A DNA stretch of 64,000 nucleotides from Clytia hemisphaerica (Eukaryota > Cnidaria > Hydrozoa > Leptothecata > Clytiidae): assembly GCA_902728285.1 (NCBI GenBank), contig CACVBU010000681.1, forward strand, positions 1,893,618-1,957,617, given 5' to 3'. Both the position numbers and the translations under genes were made by a program. Shown here in pieces: positions 63,734-64,000 of the stretch. The notes beneath the pieces were generated by a model. The model made no database searches. It saw nothing but the letters and a program-made list of their open reading frames with translations, and was not told the origin of the DNA. Within the stretch, counting starts at the first letter, position 1; each line of letters opens with the position of its first letter.

Positions 63734-64000
63734 GCAGTCGTTGAAGAAAGTTATTCTAAATTATTTCCTTCACTATTTTCAAACTGTTCTTGGAAACTCT
63801 GCTTTCTTCGAAATTGCTCATGCATTCGATTTTCGCTTTCACAAAAATGCACTTGTTAGCTTTTCACTTCAAAATTTTTTCTTTGAATGTTTGCAATAAA
63901 GTTCTTCATTAAAAATATGACTTGCGTAAAAACTGTCCTAAGACGAAAAAAAGTGCAAAAGTTTTTCTAAAATTTGACGTATGCGCGTGCATTGAGTATT
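63734..64000. other. Window end, nothing recognised
   Basis: AT-rich sequence without a repeat, exon or RNA gene that I can identify. Confidence 0.4.

Overview
The window is animal nuclear DNA. It is AT-rich, its genes are split by GT-AG introns up to about 11 kb long, polyadenylation signals are visible, and most of the sequence is mobile-element debris. The gene content is metazoan: a smoothelin-like calponin-homology protein, neurochondrin, a CCDC86/Cgr1 protein and a rhodopsin-class receptor. The transposon load (BEL/Pao, a CR1/L2-like LINE, many short inverted-repeat elements) and an uncharacterised transposon-like protein of a type I associate with cnidarian and mollusc genomes suggest a marine invertebrate, perhaps a cnidarian. 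The species cannot be fixed from the sequence alone.

Layout. 1-3300 (-) is the decayed gag-pol of a BEL/Pao retrotransposon that runs off the left edge. 3304-4515 is a satellite-like tandem array. 4796-5530 (-) is a LINE 3' end interrupted by a small TA-flanked element. 5580-11578 holds palindromes, tandem repeats and two G-run-capped elements, with no recognisable gene. 11579-37037 (+) is one eight-exon smoothelin-like gene encoding about 808 residues; its introns carry about a dozen inverted-repeat elements. 37.0-47.9 kb is gene-free and made of nested elements plus a local duplication. 47963-59017 (+) holds three genes in a row: CCDC86-like, a 295-residue protein I do not recognise, and neurochondrin. 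The single large neurochondrin intron (52200-58379) contains a broken antisense transposon-like gene with further elements nested inside it. 59756-60796 (-) is an intact single-exon class A GPCR. 61.4-63.7 kb holds three short elements flanked by 5-bp duplications.

The most unusual content is the mobile DNA. Seven insertions begin with a run of G and end with a run of C (one is less clear-cut) and are flanked by 6-9 bp direct repeats, although their interiors are mostly unrelated. Many of the inverted-repeat elements also repeat their own terminal motif many times inside. In two or three cases a second, uninterrupted copy of the target site in this same window confirms the insertion boundaries. 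Separately, three genes have a strong 3' splice acceptor only 7-14 bases before the start codon, which would fit spliced-leader trans-splicing or short 5'-UTR exons.
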